DNA from: Thinopyrum elongatum
Lineage: Eukaryota; Streptophyta; Magnoliopsida; Poales; Poaceae
Length of the DNA stretch: 64,000 bases
Direction: 5' to 3'
Assembly: GCA_011799875.1 (NCBI GenBank)
Contig: CM022302.1
Coordinates: 185,620,942 to 185,684,941, forward strand
Shown: in pieces, positions 34,864 through 45,407 of the stretch
How positions within the stretch are numbered: the stretch's first letter is position 1
Layout of the letters: each line of letters starts with the position of its first letter
The notes under the pieces: model-generated
Database searches by the model: none
What the model was told of the DNA's origin: nothing
What the model saw: the letters and a program-made list of their open reading frames with translations, nothing else
Position numbers and translations under genes: made by a program

Positions 34864-36071
34864 CAATCCGGCCTCCGTCTTCGTCCCGGCCAAATGGCGG
34901 CTTACGTACCACGCGTACATAACTACGCACTTAAAATACCATGGGCATAGACGGAGGCATAACTAGATTGTGGTCCATATTACGGCTCGACGTCCCCTGG
35001 ACACACATACTTTCACTTTTTCTTTTTCATCCTTTTCAGGTTTCTTTTCCACAGGCCCCTCAAGATGGCTTGATCATCGGTCCTTTCGAAGGATAGATAC
35101 ACCAAGGACAGCAAGAAGCATTGAGGTATACGGGAATCACTAGGAGGTCTTTTTGACGATCACTCTACCTGTTCTCAGGACCCGCACACAGCTCTCCCTT
35201 GGTCATGGCATGTTAAATAGCCCTGTTGCTTATCGCACTACTTATACGCTTTGACTTATCAATAAAATTATAATAGAAACAGTTTGCGGCCCAACTTCTG
35301 CGGCACTAGCTTACTACTTCATTTTTTCTTGATAATCTTATCAATTGCACCCGTATACTTTGGTATGGCTTAAATTCGCCAGGGGCTTTATTGTGCCCCA
35401 TATTACGGCAACAAAGTCCGAACACTTTTTACAGTATAGTTCGGCACCCCGAATTTAGCATTATATGCATCAGCTCTGAATCATGTCTTTGGTCAATAGT
35501 TGGGTTGCCCGGCTCCTGTGCTTACTACCTTACGTTCCGCTATATCGGCTAGGGTAGTAAAGGGAGAACTACTGCGATTGTGCCCTGGTTCATCCGGATG
35601 AGCACCTCAGTAGAGAAAGCCGAAAACTGACTGTCATGATGCGGCGTGAGCCGGTCAGCTCTTCAGAGGTTACAAATCTTTTGCGATTTTTTCCGCATTA
35701 TGCGACGAATCGGTTTCTACCCGATCAGGTGTTTACAGCACCCTAGTTCGGACTCACGAATACTAGGGGCTGCGCCTAAATTTCTATTATAAAACTCTTA
35801 TGGCTAAGTGAGGGTGATAAAGCCACATAGTCCGATTGCCTGGTTCGTTGCGCTAAACACCTCCTTCAAGGACCAAACTTTGGATCAAGAGTGTTTAGAT
35901 TTTATCCCGAACACCCCCGTACTACCTACGTGGGGGCTGAAGCCGACGACTGGCCAACTCTCAGATTTAATAAAATGGCCGCACAGGAGGAAAAATCTTG
36001 ATATAAACAACTAATATTATATTACATATCAGTTTTGTTCCATTATGCAGGACAGGATAACATGAATATAT
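34864..36071. other. interior spacer between gag-protease and antisense gene
   Basis: About 1.2 kb without a credible gene. A block near 35485-35650 (GGTCAATAGTTGGGTTGCCC and following) is conserved with 59950-60100 of the related element, which suggests a functional non-coding part or shared 3' end signals of the two convergent genes. Confidence 0.55.
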
Positions 36072-39000
36072 TCATCCAAAGATAATGTCTTTTGCACACT
36101 GCTCCGCTACAATGCGGGATCCCTCCAGGACATCGTCAAAATATTGCTCGGGCGTGCGGTGCTCCTTGCCCGCGGGCGGTCCCTCGGTCGCGAGCTTGAG
36201 GGCGTTCATCTTCGCCCACTGTATCTTGACACGGGCGAAGGCCATCCGCGCACCTTCAATACAGACCGACCGCTTGATGGCATCAAGCCAAGGGCAGGCA
36301 GCAACCAGTCGCTTCACGAGCCCGAAGTAGCTGTTGGGTATGGCTTCGGCATGCCATAGACGGATTATCAAATCCTTCATGGCCAATTCGGCCGCCCTAT
36401 GCAGTTCGGTCAGCTGTTTCAGCTGATCGCTAAAGGGCACCAGATGCTCTGGCGCAAGGTATTGCGACCAGAACTGCTTCTCCGTTGAGCTCCCCTCTTC
36501 GGCTCGGAAGAAATCCACAGCGTCAGCAATGCTGCGCGGCAGATCCGCAAACGCTCCTGGAGAACTCCAAATCCGGGTCAGTAAGAGGTACCTTTTCTTC
36601 ACAAATTTTCTTTGCATTATAAAAGCCTTACCCGCCGTGATTTTCCTGGCCTCTTGGATTTCCTGGAAGGCGCCCTGGGCTTCGACCCGGGCCTCTTGCG
36701 TGCTTTGGTGGGCCTTAGCAAGCTCAGACTCTTGATCCGTAATCTTGTGCTCCAAGGACTCGCATTTCTTTACAGCGTACTGGAGCTCTTGTTGGACCTC
36801 ACAGACCCTGGCCTCGTGCTTTTCGCGGACGGATTGGTCCTCCGCCGCCCTCTTCTGGGCCTTGGCCAGCGCCTTTTTAAGTGCCTCCACCTCGGTCGCC
36901 GCCCGTACAAATATCATGGCACTGTGGTCAATACAAATCATCTATCCTTTCTGATATACAGAAGGTCCTGGCATACCTTGCTTGTCCTCCAGCTGCTTTT
37001 TCACACGGCCGAGTTCTTCCTCGGCCCGCTCCAGACTCTGCTTCAGTCCAGAGACTTCGGCAGCATGGGAGGTCGCAGCCAGCAGCGATGCCTGCTTTTT
37101 CACATAGACATGTATGGTTAGTCTCCTGCGAAAATTGTTTGATCCTCTGTCCGGCTTTTCTGTTCGACCACCGGACAGTGTCTCAGGGGCTACTATCTAT
37201 ACTGTGACATTCTTTTTTACATAATTGTGTTTCATACCTCAAAACCTGTTAGAAGGCTTGTGCAGGCTTCGGTCAGTCCGCTCTTCGCGAACTAAATCTT
37301 CTCAATCACCGTACCCATGAGGGCATGGTGTTCCTCTACAATGGAAGCACTTCGCAGTGCTTCCAGTAGTGTGTCCGGTGCCTCTGGTTGGACAGAGGTC
37401 ACCGGCGGAATAGGCACACCCCCTTCTTTCGAAGGAGGTTGCTTGCCGGATTCCGGAGCCGTATAGGTCTCCGGGACCGTATTCGGCTGGGGGCCGAATT
37501 GGACCTGGCCCCCATGGCCAGTCTCCATGGGGATTTGCTGCCCCATGTGTCCGGCGGCCAAGGTTTCGCCCTCTGGCGCCGCGGTGACGGCCTCCTGCGT
37601 CTCTCCCTAGCCTGGGATCCTTCGGGACAACGCCTCGGTGTCATCAATGGCCTTGGGAGAGGAGGCCGCCGGAAGGGACCCGCTGTCCATCACCTTCGGG
37701 TCCAGCGAATTCCCCGAAGATGAGGATCGCTCGAGGTCGGAACGAGCCGGACTGCGAGTACATGATTCAACATGTTAAAACTATGGAGAAAAGAGGCTGG
37801 ATGTATGAATGCGTCATGGTCTTTGAGTACTCACGACTCGGCCAGGGGCTTATCTCGGGGGCGCCGCTCTGGGCTGCTGTCGATGTCCCACGCGGAGTTA
37901 TCCGCGAGGGAGACCTTCCCCTTCTTGGATGCCTCTACCTCCAGATTTATGGGGGCCCCTTTTTCTTCCTTCCCCCCTCAGGGGGAGAGTTGCTTTCCTC
38001 CTCCTCCTCCTCGTCCTCTGCGGCGGTGGAGTGAGTCTCGGCGTCTTCGGACATCGCGTCCGAAGTTCCCTTGGGACGGAGGCCGCTTCTTGTCTCCTTG
38101 GCCTTTTTCTTGGCCTTCTTCTCCGGCGCCTGGTAGGGCGCCGGGACCAGCATCTTCGTCAGAAGCGGGATGGCTGGTTCCTCGGGCAGCGGAGCCGGAC
38201 ACTTAATCCGCTCTGCCTTCTTCGTCCAGCCCTGAAAAAATAAATAGGGAGGCTTAGGCATTTTCCCTGAGTAAGCAAGTAAAGGATACACCTTGAAGCG
38301 CGAAAGACTTACCGGACTGGCGGGATGGGCCAGGTCGTGCCCACGGTCCTCGGTCGTCTTCGGCCATTTCTCCTTGGCCTTAAAAAGCACCTTCAAGATA
38401 TCTTCGTGCATAGTTCCGAAGAACTGTTGCAAGGTCTGGTGCTCGGCTGGATCGAACTCCCACAGATGGCAAGTCCGGCTTTGGCATGGAAGGATCCGGC
38501 GAATTAGCATCACCTGGATCACATTGACAAGCTTGATGTTCTTGTCCACCATGCTCTGGATACGCGCCTGCAGCGCTGTCAGCTCATCCGACGACGCCCA
38601 ATTCAGGCCCTTCTCTAGCCAGGAGGTGAGCCGCATTGGGGCTCCGGACTTGAATTCAGGAGCCGCGGCCCAGGTGGCGTCGCGGGGCTCTATGATATAG
38701 AACCACAGTTGCTGCCACCCTTTGACGGTCTCCACAAAGGTACCTTTGGGCCATGCGACGTTGGGCATCTTGCTCACCATGGCGCCTCCGCACTCTGCGT
38801 GTTGGCCATCCACCACCTTCGGCTTCACATTGAAAATCTTGAGCCACAGTCCGAAGTGGGGTGGGATGCGGAGGAAGGCCTCGCACACGACAATAAATGC
38901 CGAGATGTTGAGGAAAGAATTTGGGGCTAGATCATGGAAATCTAGCCTGTAGTAGAACATGAGTCCGCGGATGAAAGGGTGGAGAGGAAACCCTAACCCG

Positions 39001-39182
39001 CGGACGAAGTGGGGGATGAACACCACCCTCTCATGAGGCCTGGGGGTGGGGATGATCTGTCCCTTGGCCGGAAGCCAGTGGGCGATTTCCTTGGCCAAAT
39101 ACCCTGCCTCCCGGAGCTTCGTGACGTCCTTCTCCTTGACGGAGGAGGCCATCCACTTGCCCTGCACTCCGGATCCGGACAT
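36072..39182 (-). pseudogene. antisense gene with 'putative gypsy type transposon' domain and coiled coil
   Basis: It starts at 39182 (MSGSGVQGKWMASSVKEKDV). The first exon encodes PHERVVFIPHFVRGLGFPLH, IRGLMFYYRLDFHDLAPNSF and FGLWLKIFNVKPKVV, the pattern I associate with the plant Pfam family named putative gypsy type transposon (Transposase_28). An intron is likely at about 38313-38233 (GTAAGT...TTTCAG). Lys/Glu-rich linkers and further exons lead to a long coiled coil (ATEVEALKKALAKAQKRAAE onward) and a conserved helical tail (SIADAVDFFRAEEG...EQYFDDVLEG) ending at 36072. Breaks: a shift near 37970, TAG near 37610 and TAG at about 37292. It runs opposite to gag inside the same element. 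Role unknown. Confidence 0.7.
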
Positions 39183-39729
39183 GGTCGGAGTGCTTCTTTG
39201 AGGCGGAAAAGATGAGAACTTGGGCGCTGGAGCTCAGGAATGGAGAGGCAGAGAAAGAGAAGGCATGGGTGAAAGGGGGGAATCCTTATCTCCCTATAAA
39301 GGCAGTGAATATCATGCGCCTCCCCGCTCGCCTTAAAACTCGCCTATTCCCAAGGGTCGTGCAAACGGCACGGTTGGATTACCCACGCCCGTATTGATGA
39401 GAATCCCGTAATTAAGGGACACGATCTCTGCTGTGACAAGACGAGCCACTGGAAACCGCATCTTAAAGCGTGGAGCGGGAGGCTAAAGAACGGTTCGAAA
39501 TAATGACCGTGCAGGAATGTGGTGTCGCGTTACAAAAAGCTGTCAGCGGATTGGATTCATGAAGTATTATACTCTCTGCGGTTGTGTGTGGTACTTGTTT
39601 TGCAGAGCCGGACATGTTTTATGTGCTCGAAGTCCGTTCTGGAGTATTCGGAGGAGGAACCCGCCTAGCAATGCCGAAGACAATCTGCGCGCCGGACACA
39701 TCGTCATTGAAGCCTGGTTCAGGGGCTAC

Positions 39730-40200
39730 TGAGGGAGTCCTGGATTAAGGGGTCCACGGACGTCCGGGCTACGTAATGTGGGCCGGACTGATGGGCCATG
39801 AAGATACAAGGCAGAAGACTCTCTCCCGTGTCCGGATGGGACTCTCCTTGGCGTGGACGACAAGCTTGGCGTTCGGATATGAAGATTCCTTTCTCTATAA
39901 CCGACTTTGTACAACCCTAGTCCCCTCCGGTGTCTATATAAACCGGAGGGTTTAGTCCGCAGAGGCAATCATAATCAGACAGGCTAGACTTCTAGGGTTT
40001 TAGCCATTACGATCTCGTGGTAGATCAACTCTTGTAATACTCATATTCATCAAGATCAATCAAGCAGGACGTAGGGTATTACCTCCATAGAGAGGGCCTG
40101 AACCTGGGTAAACATCGTGTCCCCCGTCTCCTGTTACCATCGACCTTAGACGCACAGTTTGGGACCCCCTACCCGAGATCCGCCGGTTTTGACACCGACA
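39730..40200 (+). repeat. 3' LTR of the 31-40 kb element
   Basis: 471 bases, same ends as the 5' LTR. It is preceded by the purine-rich AGGGGCTAC, the likely polypurine tract. Confidence 0.95.
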
Positions 40201-40439
40201 AGGAGCCCCCCAAGAAGCGCGCCAGGAGGAGCTGGGAGACGCTACCTGGTGAAGAAGCAGACGGTGCCGGCCAAGAGCCAACATTGCTCGCGTCATTTTA
40301 GATTTATCATCAAATTTGCTTCCTGTTGTTTGCTTATGTATCGTTAGTTTGCTTGTGATCATTTGCTTTTGCTGAACTTAGTTTGCTTGTCATACAGATG
40401 GCTTGTAATGATGAACTTTGATTATGTTATGAAGAACTT

Positions 40440-41440
40440 TATTTCAATTACAAAACTAGAGTTCAATATTAGAACATAATGTAGTGCACATAAAGTATGT
40501 GATTCGAGCAGTGCACAAAATGGACGAAGATGTAGTGCACAAATAGGATGCATGCCGTGCAAAATGTCTACACCTGCAGTACAGGACTCTGACAAATGCA
40601 GTGCACACATACCCAACAAAAGCAATGCACACCGTATATTAGAAAAAGAATACGTAAGAGGAAAAACACTAAAAGAAAATGTGACCAACATGCAGTGCAC
40701 AAAAATGCACCTGCATATGTAGTCCGGAATGTGTGCACATGCAGTACACAAACCTGATGAATGCAGTGCAAAATGATTTACTAAGCAGTGCACGCCCTAT
40801 ATTAGAAAAATACGTAAGAGGAAAAATACACCTGCAGTACAGGACTCTCACGAATGCAGTGCACACAGACCCAACAAAGCAGTGCACACCGTATATTAGA
40901 AAAAGAATACGTAAGAGGAAAAACACTAAAAGAAAATGCGACCAGCATGCAGTGCACAAAAATGCACCTCCATATGTAGTGCGGAATGTGTGCACATGCA
41001 GTACACAAACCTAATGAATGCAGTGCAAAATGATTTACTAAGCAGTGCACACCCTATATTAGAAAAATACGTAAGAGGAAAAATATTAAAAAAATTGACC
41101 ACCCAGGTGCAACCAGGCCCCAGCCAGTCTCGTAGTAAGTCTGCGTCCACAGTAGGCGAGTCCGTTCTGAGCCACGATGCATGGGGCCGGGCACACATGG
41201 GCCCACAGGTCTGAGAGGATAGAGCAGCGAGCGCCATGTATAAGTGCCCAAATAAGTAACCAGAGGAGATCGATACCGCTGCCTCGCCAGGGCTATTAAA
41301 CAGGTCGGGCACGCTCTCGGCGGGCGAGGTGGGACTAAACATTAGCGCGCACACACAGCGCACCGGGAACCAGCCGTGCTGACAGGCCTACTTGGGCCGA
41401 ATGCGTTTTCACTCCCCAAACACAGGCCCAACACGCAAAA
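40440..41440 (+). repeat. shared non-coding block X, copy 3
   Basis: As at 17950, this block follows an exonuclease-like gene. The left part has very dense TGCAGTGCAC-type words; the right part (41095-41420) is the GC-rich GACCACCCAGG segment. It precedes the B3-like gene at 41830. Confidence 0.8.
40569..41084 (+). repeat. 258-bp tandem duplication within block X
   Basis: TACACCTGCAGTACAGGACT recurs at 40569 and 40827, 258 bases apart, with the whole interval duplicated. Block X copy 1 has the unit only once (about 14985-15240). Each unit holds about six TGCAGT words. Confidence 0.9.
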
Positions 41441-41829
41441 GAGAGGCTGCTAAAAATTAAAAAAACATTCCCACATACCACGAAAAACCACGGCCCAATA
41501 AAAATATAAACAATAACTAGAAAAATAAAAAAACAAACACAATCCACACATTCTGCAGTTCGTTGTAATACGACAATGCAGTTCGCTAGATTCAAGTAAG
41601 CAGTGCTGTTGCTTCTCAAATGCATTCGCGTAGACTGAATCAGAATCAATCCACCACCTAACACCAATCACAACATTTATTACTTCTGTTGCTCAATTGG
41701 CTGCATAAAACCTATCCATTCATGCTCCAGACTCACACAACTTCTCCCCCCGTTCGTCTTTTTCTTCAAATCGTAGATCTAGGGTTCCTCCCATCCCCAA
41801 CTGTTCTCTGAAATTCCACTGAACCCGCC

Positions 41830-42754
41830 ATGGACTGTTCGTGTGGGTGCTTGGCAAGGATGGCGCCGGTAGCGGACACATGCGTGTACGCAGATGGTCT
41901 AGAGCTCACCGACGCCGAGTGGCGCAGCATGCTCGGGTGCCTGATGATACCCAACAGGGGGTTTCGGGCACCATTTCTTCATCGCCTCACATCCACGGAC
42001 CTGCAGGAAAGTTGGGTATGTTTTTTCCCTCACAATTTTTGACACAAAATAGGCTGCAACTCCACATCTGAATGTATATTTCCATAAATTTGCTCAGTAG
42101 TATCAACAAAATACAACAAGATATGTGTTGTTGTTCGGATTTGTCATCTATTAAGACTAGATAGTTCTACCTACTTTTCTCCAGTACCACACCAGGTATA
42201 GAACACTAGTTAGATTAGAACCCCAACACACGAACAAAAAAGAGGTTCAATAGATCAGTGTTGCAGTTCTCTTATCATGTTAGTGAAGTACACTGCAAAT
42301 GACCTTCTAGTGCAAACATGTTACAATATAATATATATTCTACTAAAACTAGAGGTCAATTCCGTATATAAGTTTGTTCATACATTGCAATTGCTTTCTT
42401 AAAAAGAAGTCATATATAGGTACATATTTAAGTCAACATTTGGTATGAAGTTTACTTACAAAATTTGATGTTTACTTAAAAAATTCTTTTTCCATGCATG
42501 CCAAAATACAGAAACTGCCGTCCACAATAATGTTTCCTACTCCGAGTTCAGGGAAGGTTACTTTGGAGACACAACACAAGAATGGGTATGCAGACATGCA
42601 AGCTGACTACCACATTGACTCTGAAGACTGCTTCAACATAACTACTCGCTGGAAAGATTTCGTCTCCCAGAATGGCTTTGAGGCTGGAGAAGTGGCCATG
42701 GTGTTTATCTACAAAGAAGAAGACTCCCTGAAGTTTACAATATTTGCGATGTAG
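41830..42754 (+). CDS. B3-domain-like protein gene, copy 2, apparently intact
   Basis: Exon 1 is 41830-42015 (MDCSCGCLARMAPVADTCVY ... LTSTDLQESW, GT donor at 42016). Exon 2 is 42512-42754 after a TACAG acceptor. The phases join cleanly to a 142-residue protein without stops. The C-terminal part (YHIDSEDCFNITTRWKDFVS ... EVAMVFIYKEEDSLKFTIF) fits the second half of a B3 DNA-binding domain: W..F, then a Gly/Glu-Val turn, then hydrophobic strands. The N-terminal Cys-rich start resembles copy 1. The protein is short for a B3 factor, so it may carry only part of the fold. It is the only intact non-retroelement frame I see here. DNA-binding role is inferred. Confidence 0.6.
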
Positions 42755-43985
42755 GTTGCCTAGGATAAAGCAAGCCATCTGTGGCATATTCTAATGCTTT
42801 GTTTATGTTGTATGCTTTTAAAATTATGCCCATCAGAAGGCTTGAACGGTGCCTATTTAAAGTATGCAACCTCATCTGTATCATCTTATCACCCTTTTTA
42901 GACAAGTTGCTGCTGACAGAAATGCAGTTCTCTAATACACATAGTACGGTCCTTATATAAAAAATGCAGTACTCTGAACAATAACAATGCAATGCCAATG
43001 GTCGAAAAACTTGTAGTTAACCTATGATGTTCAACAGAATTCTCGTGGTATGGAGTTCAGAAGAATTGACATAAATAGCAGAAATAGCAGCATAAATATT
43101 CTGCTAATGTAGTACGAAAGTGCATACCATGCAGTTCTCTCAAACACAGAATGCAGTTTGAGAAAAAGAATTATCTCATAAGCTGTCATGCCCACTATAA
43201 TACAGTTACATTGAAGTCCACTACTTAACAAAATGCAGTACACTACAAACATATGCCAGAACTGCAATAATAAAATCAAAGCAGTACAGGTCCAGAAATG
43301 TAGGAGACTAACAAGGGTGCCAATTCCACTCGCAGTTCGATAAGTGGCCAAAACATTGCGCAACCACTCAAATTTGAACAATTACCCACAAAAAAATACA
43401 TCAAACCAACGGCCACTGCGATGAACAGCATGCGCTATTCTTTAAAAATGCACACCCAAAAAATGAACATTACAGTCACAATAAAGTGAATTCAAACCAA
43501 AAAGAGAAACTAATTACAAGATTCAAAACGCATCGGCGCACAAAATCCAAAAAAACAACAATAAAAGACGAGCGGACGAAGCTCACACGCCCAGACAATC
43601 GATTTTGCAGAAATGGAAAACTAACTCCTAAAAATTAGACAAATTATAGAGTAAACGGACCGATTAAAACGAATGCAATCAAAGAATTCCTACTAACAAA
43701 CAACATCCGAGCACAAAAAAGTCCCATCCGACGTGAACACGAATGTACAAAGAAAGCTCGTCCGCCAAATCGCTTGATTTGCAAAGATTTTAGTCGCTTA
43801 TCCTGTAAATTACAAAGAATAAAGGTCAAATGAGATCCAGAAAGAAATTAAATCATCGCGCAACACCCAATTCCACACAGAACAAGCGGGCGGACTGCCA
43901 AAAAATGAAGCAGTTCTCCCGTCAAGCATTGCAGTGCTCATCGTAAAGAAGATGCAGTGCGCTTCTGTTGAGCGTGCAGTGCGGA
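42755..43985. other. 3' flank of B3-like gene, copy 2
   Basis: AT-rich, no gene. TGCAGTNC words occur near 42917, 42963, 43123, 43233 and 43908-43975, all on the plus strand. They end near 43980, close to the palindromes that may separate landscapes A and B. Confidence 0.5.
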
Positions 43986-43989
43986 AGTG

Positions 43990-44085
43990 TTATCAGAATA
44001 ACTATTCTGCTAATATTAGCAGAATAGACTTGTTGTATATATATATATATATATATATAGTATTAGAATAACTATTCTGATCATA
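43990..44085. repeat. palindrome and TA-repeat cluster at the A/B boundary
   Basis: CTATTCTGCTAATATTAGCA followed by GAATAG (about 44003-44028) is a perfect 26-base palindrome. It is followed by a (TA)n run to about 44060. The block is framed by AGAATAACTATTCTG at both sides (about 43996 and 44066). The TGCAGT word stops just before it and the GAAGTTC word begins after it. Confidence 0.8.
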
Positions 44086-45407
44086 GCAGCCCTATATAGG
44101 GCCCGACAGGGCCCTCCCGAACTTCCAAACCCCTTAGCCCAACCAGGTGCCATGATTTGCGGCCACCCCCCATTGGGATTCCGACCAGCCTCCCCTGCCC
44201 CTCTCGTCCCCGCCTCCCCTCCCCTCTCATCCCCACGACCACCGGCCGACCGTCGTCTCTACCGCGACTCGCCGCCCCCGACCGGATCTAGCTCCTCCCC
44301 TCCCATCCCTTCTACCATCATCACTGACCAGATCCAGCTCCGCCCCCTCCGTCTCCACCTCCTGTCCGACCGCCGGCGCAGGCGAGAGAGCGACGGCGGA
44401 CGCCGGCGCGAGGGAGCCCGCGGCGGCTGGAGGCGGCGAAGCCGCTAGAGGTTCTGCGGGCTCCATGGACAGCCGGAGGCCTCCTCCTTCCCTCCTGATC
44501 TCTTACCCGCGTCTCACCAACGACGTCCAAGGTGCCAGGTACGGCGAATGGCGCGGCCAAGCTAGCAAGGATGATCTAGCTGCGCAGGCTTCTTCTGATG
44601 TACCATGGCTATAGGTACGGTACTGTACATGAACTTCCTGCATCTTCCTGAGTTGTACCTCCTACCTGAACTTCTTGCTGCAACCAGATGAACTTCGCGC
44701 CATCTGCAAGCCATGGAATTTCATGGGGGTCCTCTCCAAACTCTCCAACGGAATGCTCTCAACGTGGCCTATCTACTGCTGGAAAAAGGCTGGCAGAACT
44801 TCTAGCCAAGTTATGGTTGAACTTCCTCATATTTTGTTTCTGTTAATTTCTTTCCGACATGTGAAGTTCTGCTAGATTGTGAGCATCAGTCTAGGCTGCA
44901 AAAATAAAAATATCTGACTGCCTACATATGTAAAAAAAATGTGGGAGGGTAAAACAACATGTGAAGTTCAACTAGTAAATGAGCCAGAGGTCAGGTTGGT
45001 ATGCATATGATTGTGTGCAAAAAAGAAAAATAAAACAAACATGTGAAGAACACCATAAAACTGAACTGCACACATGAAACAAACATGAAAACAAGCAGTT
45101 CAGGCTGTAAATGTACTTGTAAGTTCAACCATTCAGTCACATGAAGGTCAGGTTGAACTGAGCATTCACATGGATGTGATTCTTGTTCAAAAATATCTTT
45201 GCAGCCTGTCCCCCTTTGCAACCCAGAAGTTCAAACTGTGAAGAATGCTCAGTTCAAACTACAGAAAAAACTGCCACTCTTTCCCTTGCAATTTTTTATA
45301 TTATAACAAACAATTTTATGTGAAGTTCAGACTCTGAAGAATGTTCAGTTCAGCTACACCAGCATAGGCAGATGTGACTTGTGCTAACACATTTTTATTC
45401 ATTACAG
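44086..45407 (+). other. 5' region of MULE B with inverted motif cluster
   Basis: A pyrimidine-rich GC-rich leader-like stretch (44150-44450) is followed by an ATG frame at 44464 (MDSRRPPPSLLISYP) that may be a first exon of the transposase or a chance frame. Between 44630 and 44825 five copies of GAACTTC occur, the reverse complement of the MULE B word. From 44860 on the word is mostly on the plus strand. No separate gene seen. Confidence 0.5.

Larger units (their letters stand above)
31001..40200 (+). mobile_element. gypsy-type LTR element with gag-protease but no pol
   Basis: Both LTRs are 471 bases (TGAGGGAGTC...ACACCGACA) and it is flanked by the 5-bp duplication AGGAG (30996-31000 and 40201-40205). 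The interior holds a long gag-protease ORF on the plus strand and a multi-exon gene on the minus strand. There is no reverse transcriptase or integrase, so it must have moved with enzymes from a relative. By my hand comparison the LTRs differ at about 18 of 471 positions, nearly all transitions. The LTR type is common in Triticeae (Fatima/Laura/Sabrina-like; name unverified). Confidence 0.93.
30372..40301 (+). pseudogene. DEDD 3'-5' exonuclease-like gene, copy 2, split by a retrotransposon
   Basis: The start at 30372 (MGFVDEYWNVEAHG) corresponds to copy 1. A one-base loss near 30520 shifts the frame just before the Exo I motif IDLEYNNEP. Then come PALVQLSVGKTQPVLLFQL, Exo II GFSIDGDKTRL and Exo III YAPKDANAAYEIW, all in one frame to 31000. 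The retrotransposon at 31001-40200 interrupts the last coding part. After the duplicated AGGAG, the frame continues at 40206 with PPKKRARRSWETLPGEE and stops at 40299-40301. The C-terminus has a basic, nuclear-signal-like PKKRARR. No intron is evident, unlike copy 1. It belongs to the WRN/RNase D-like DEDDy type; family assignment is by motif only. Confidence 0.75.
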
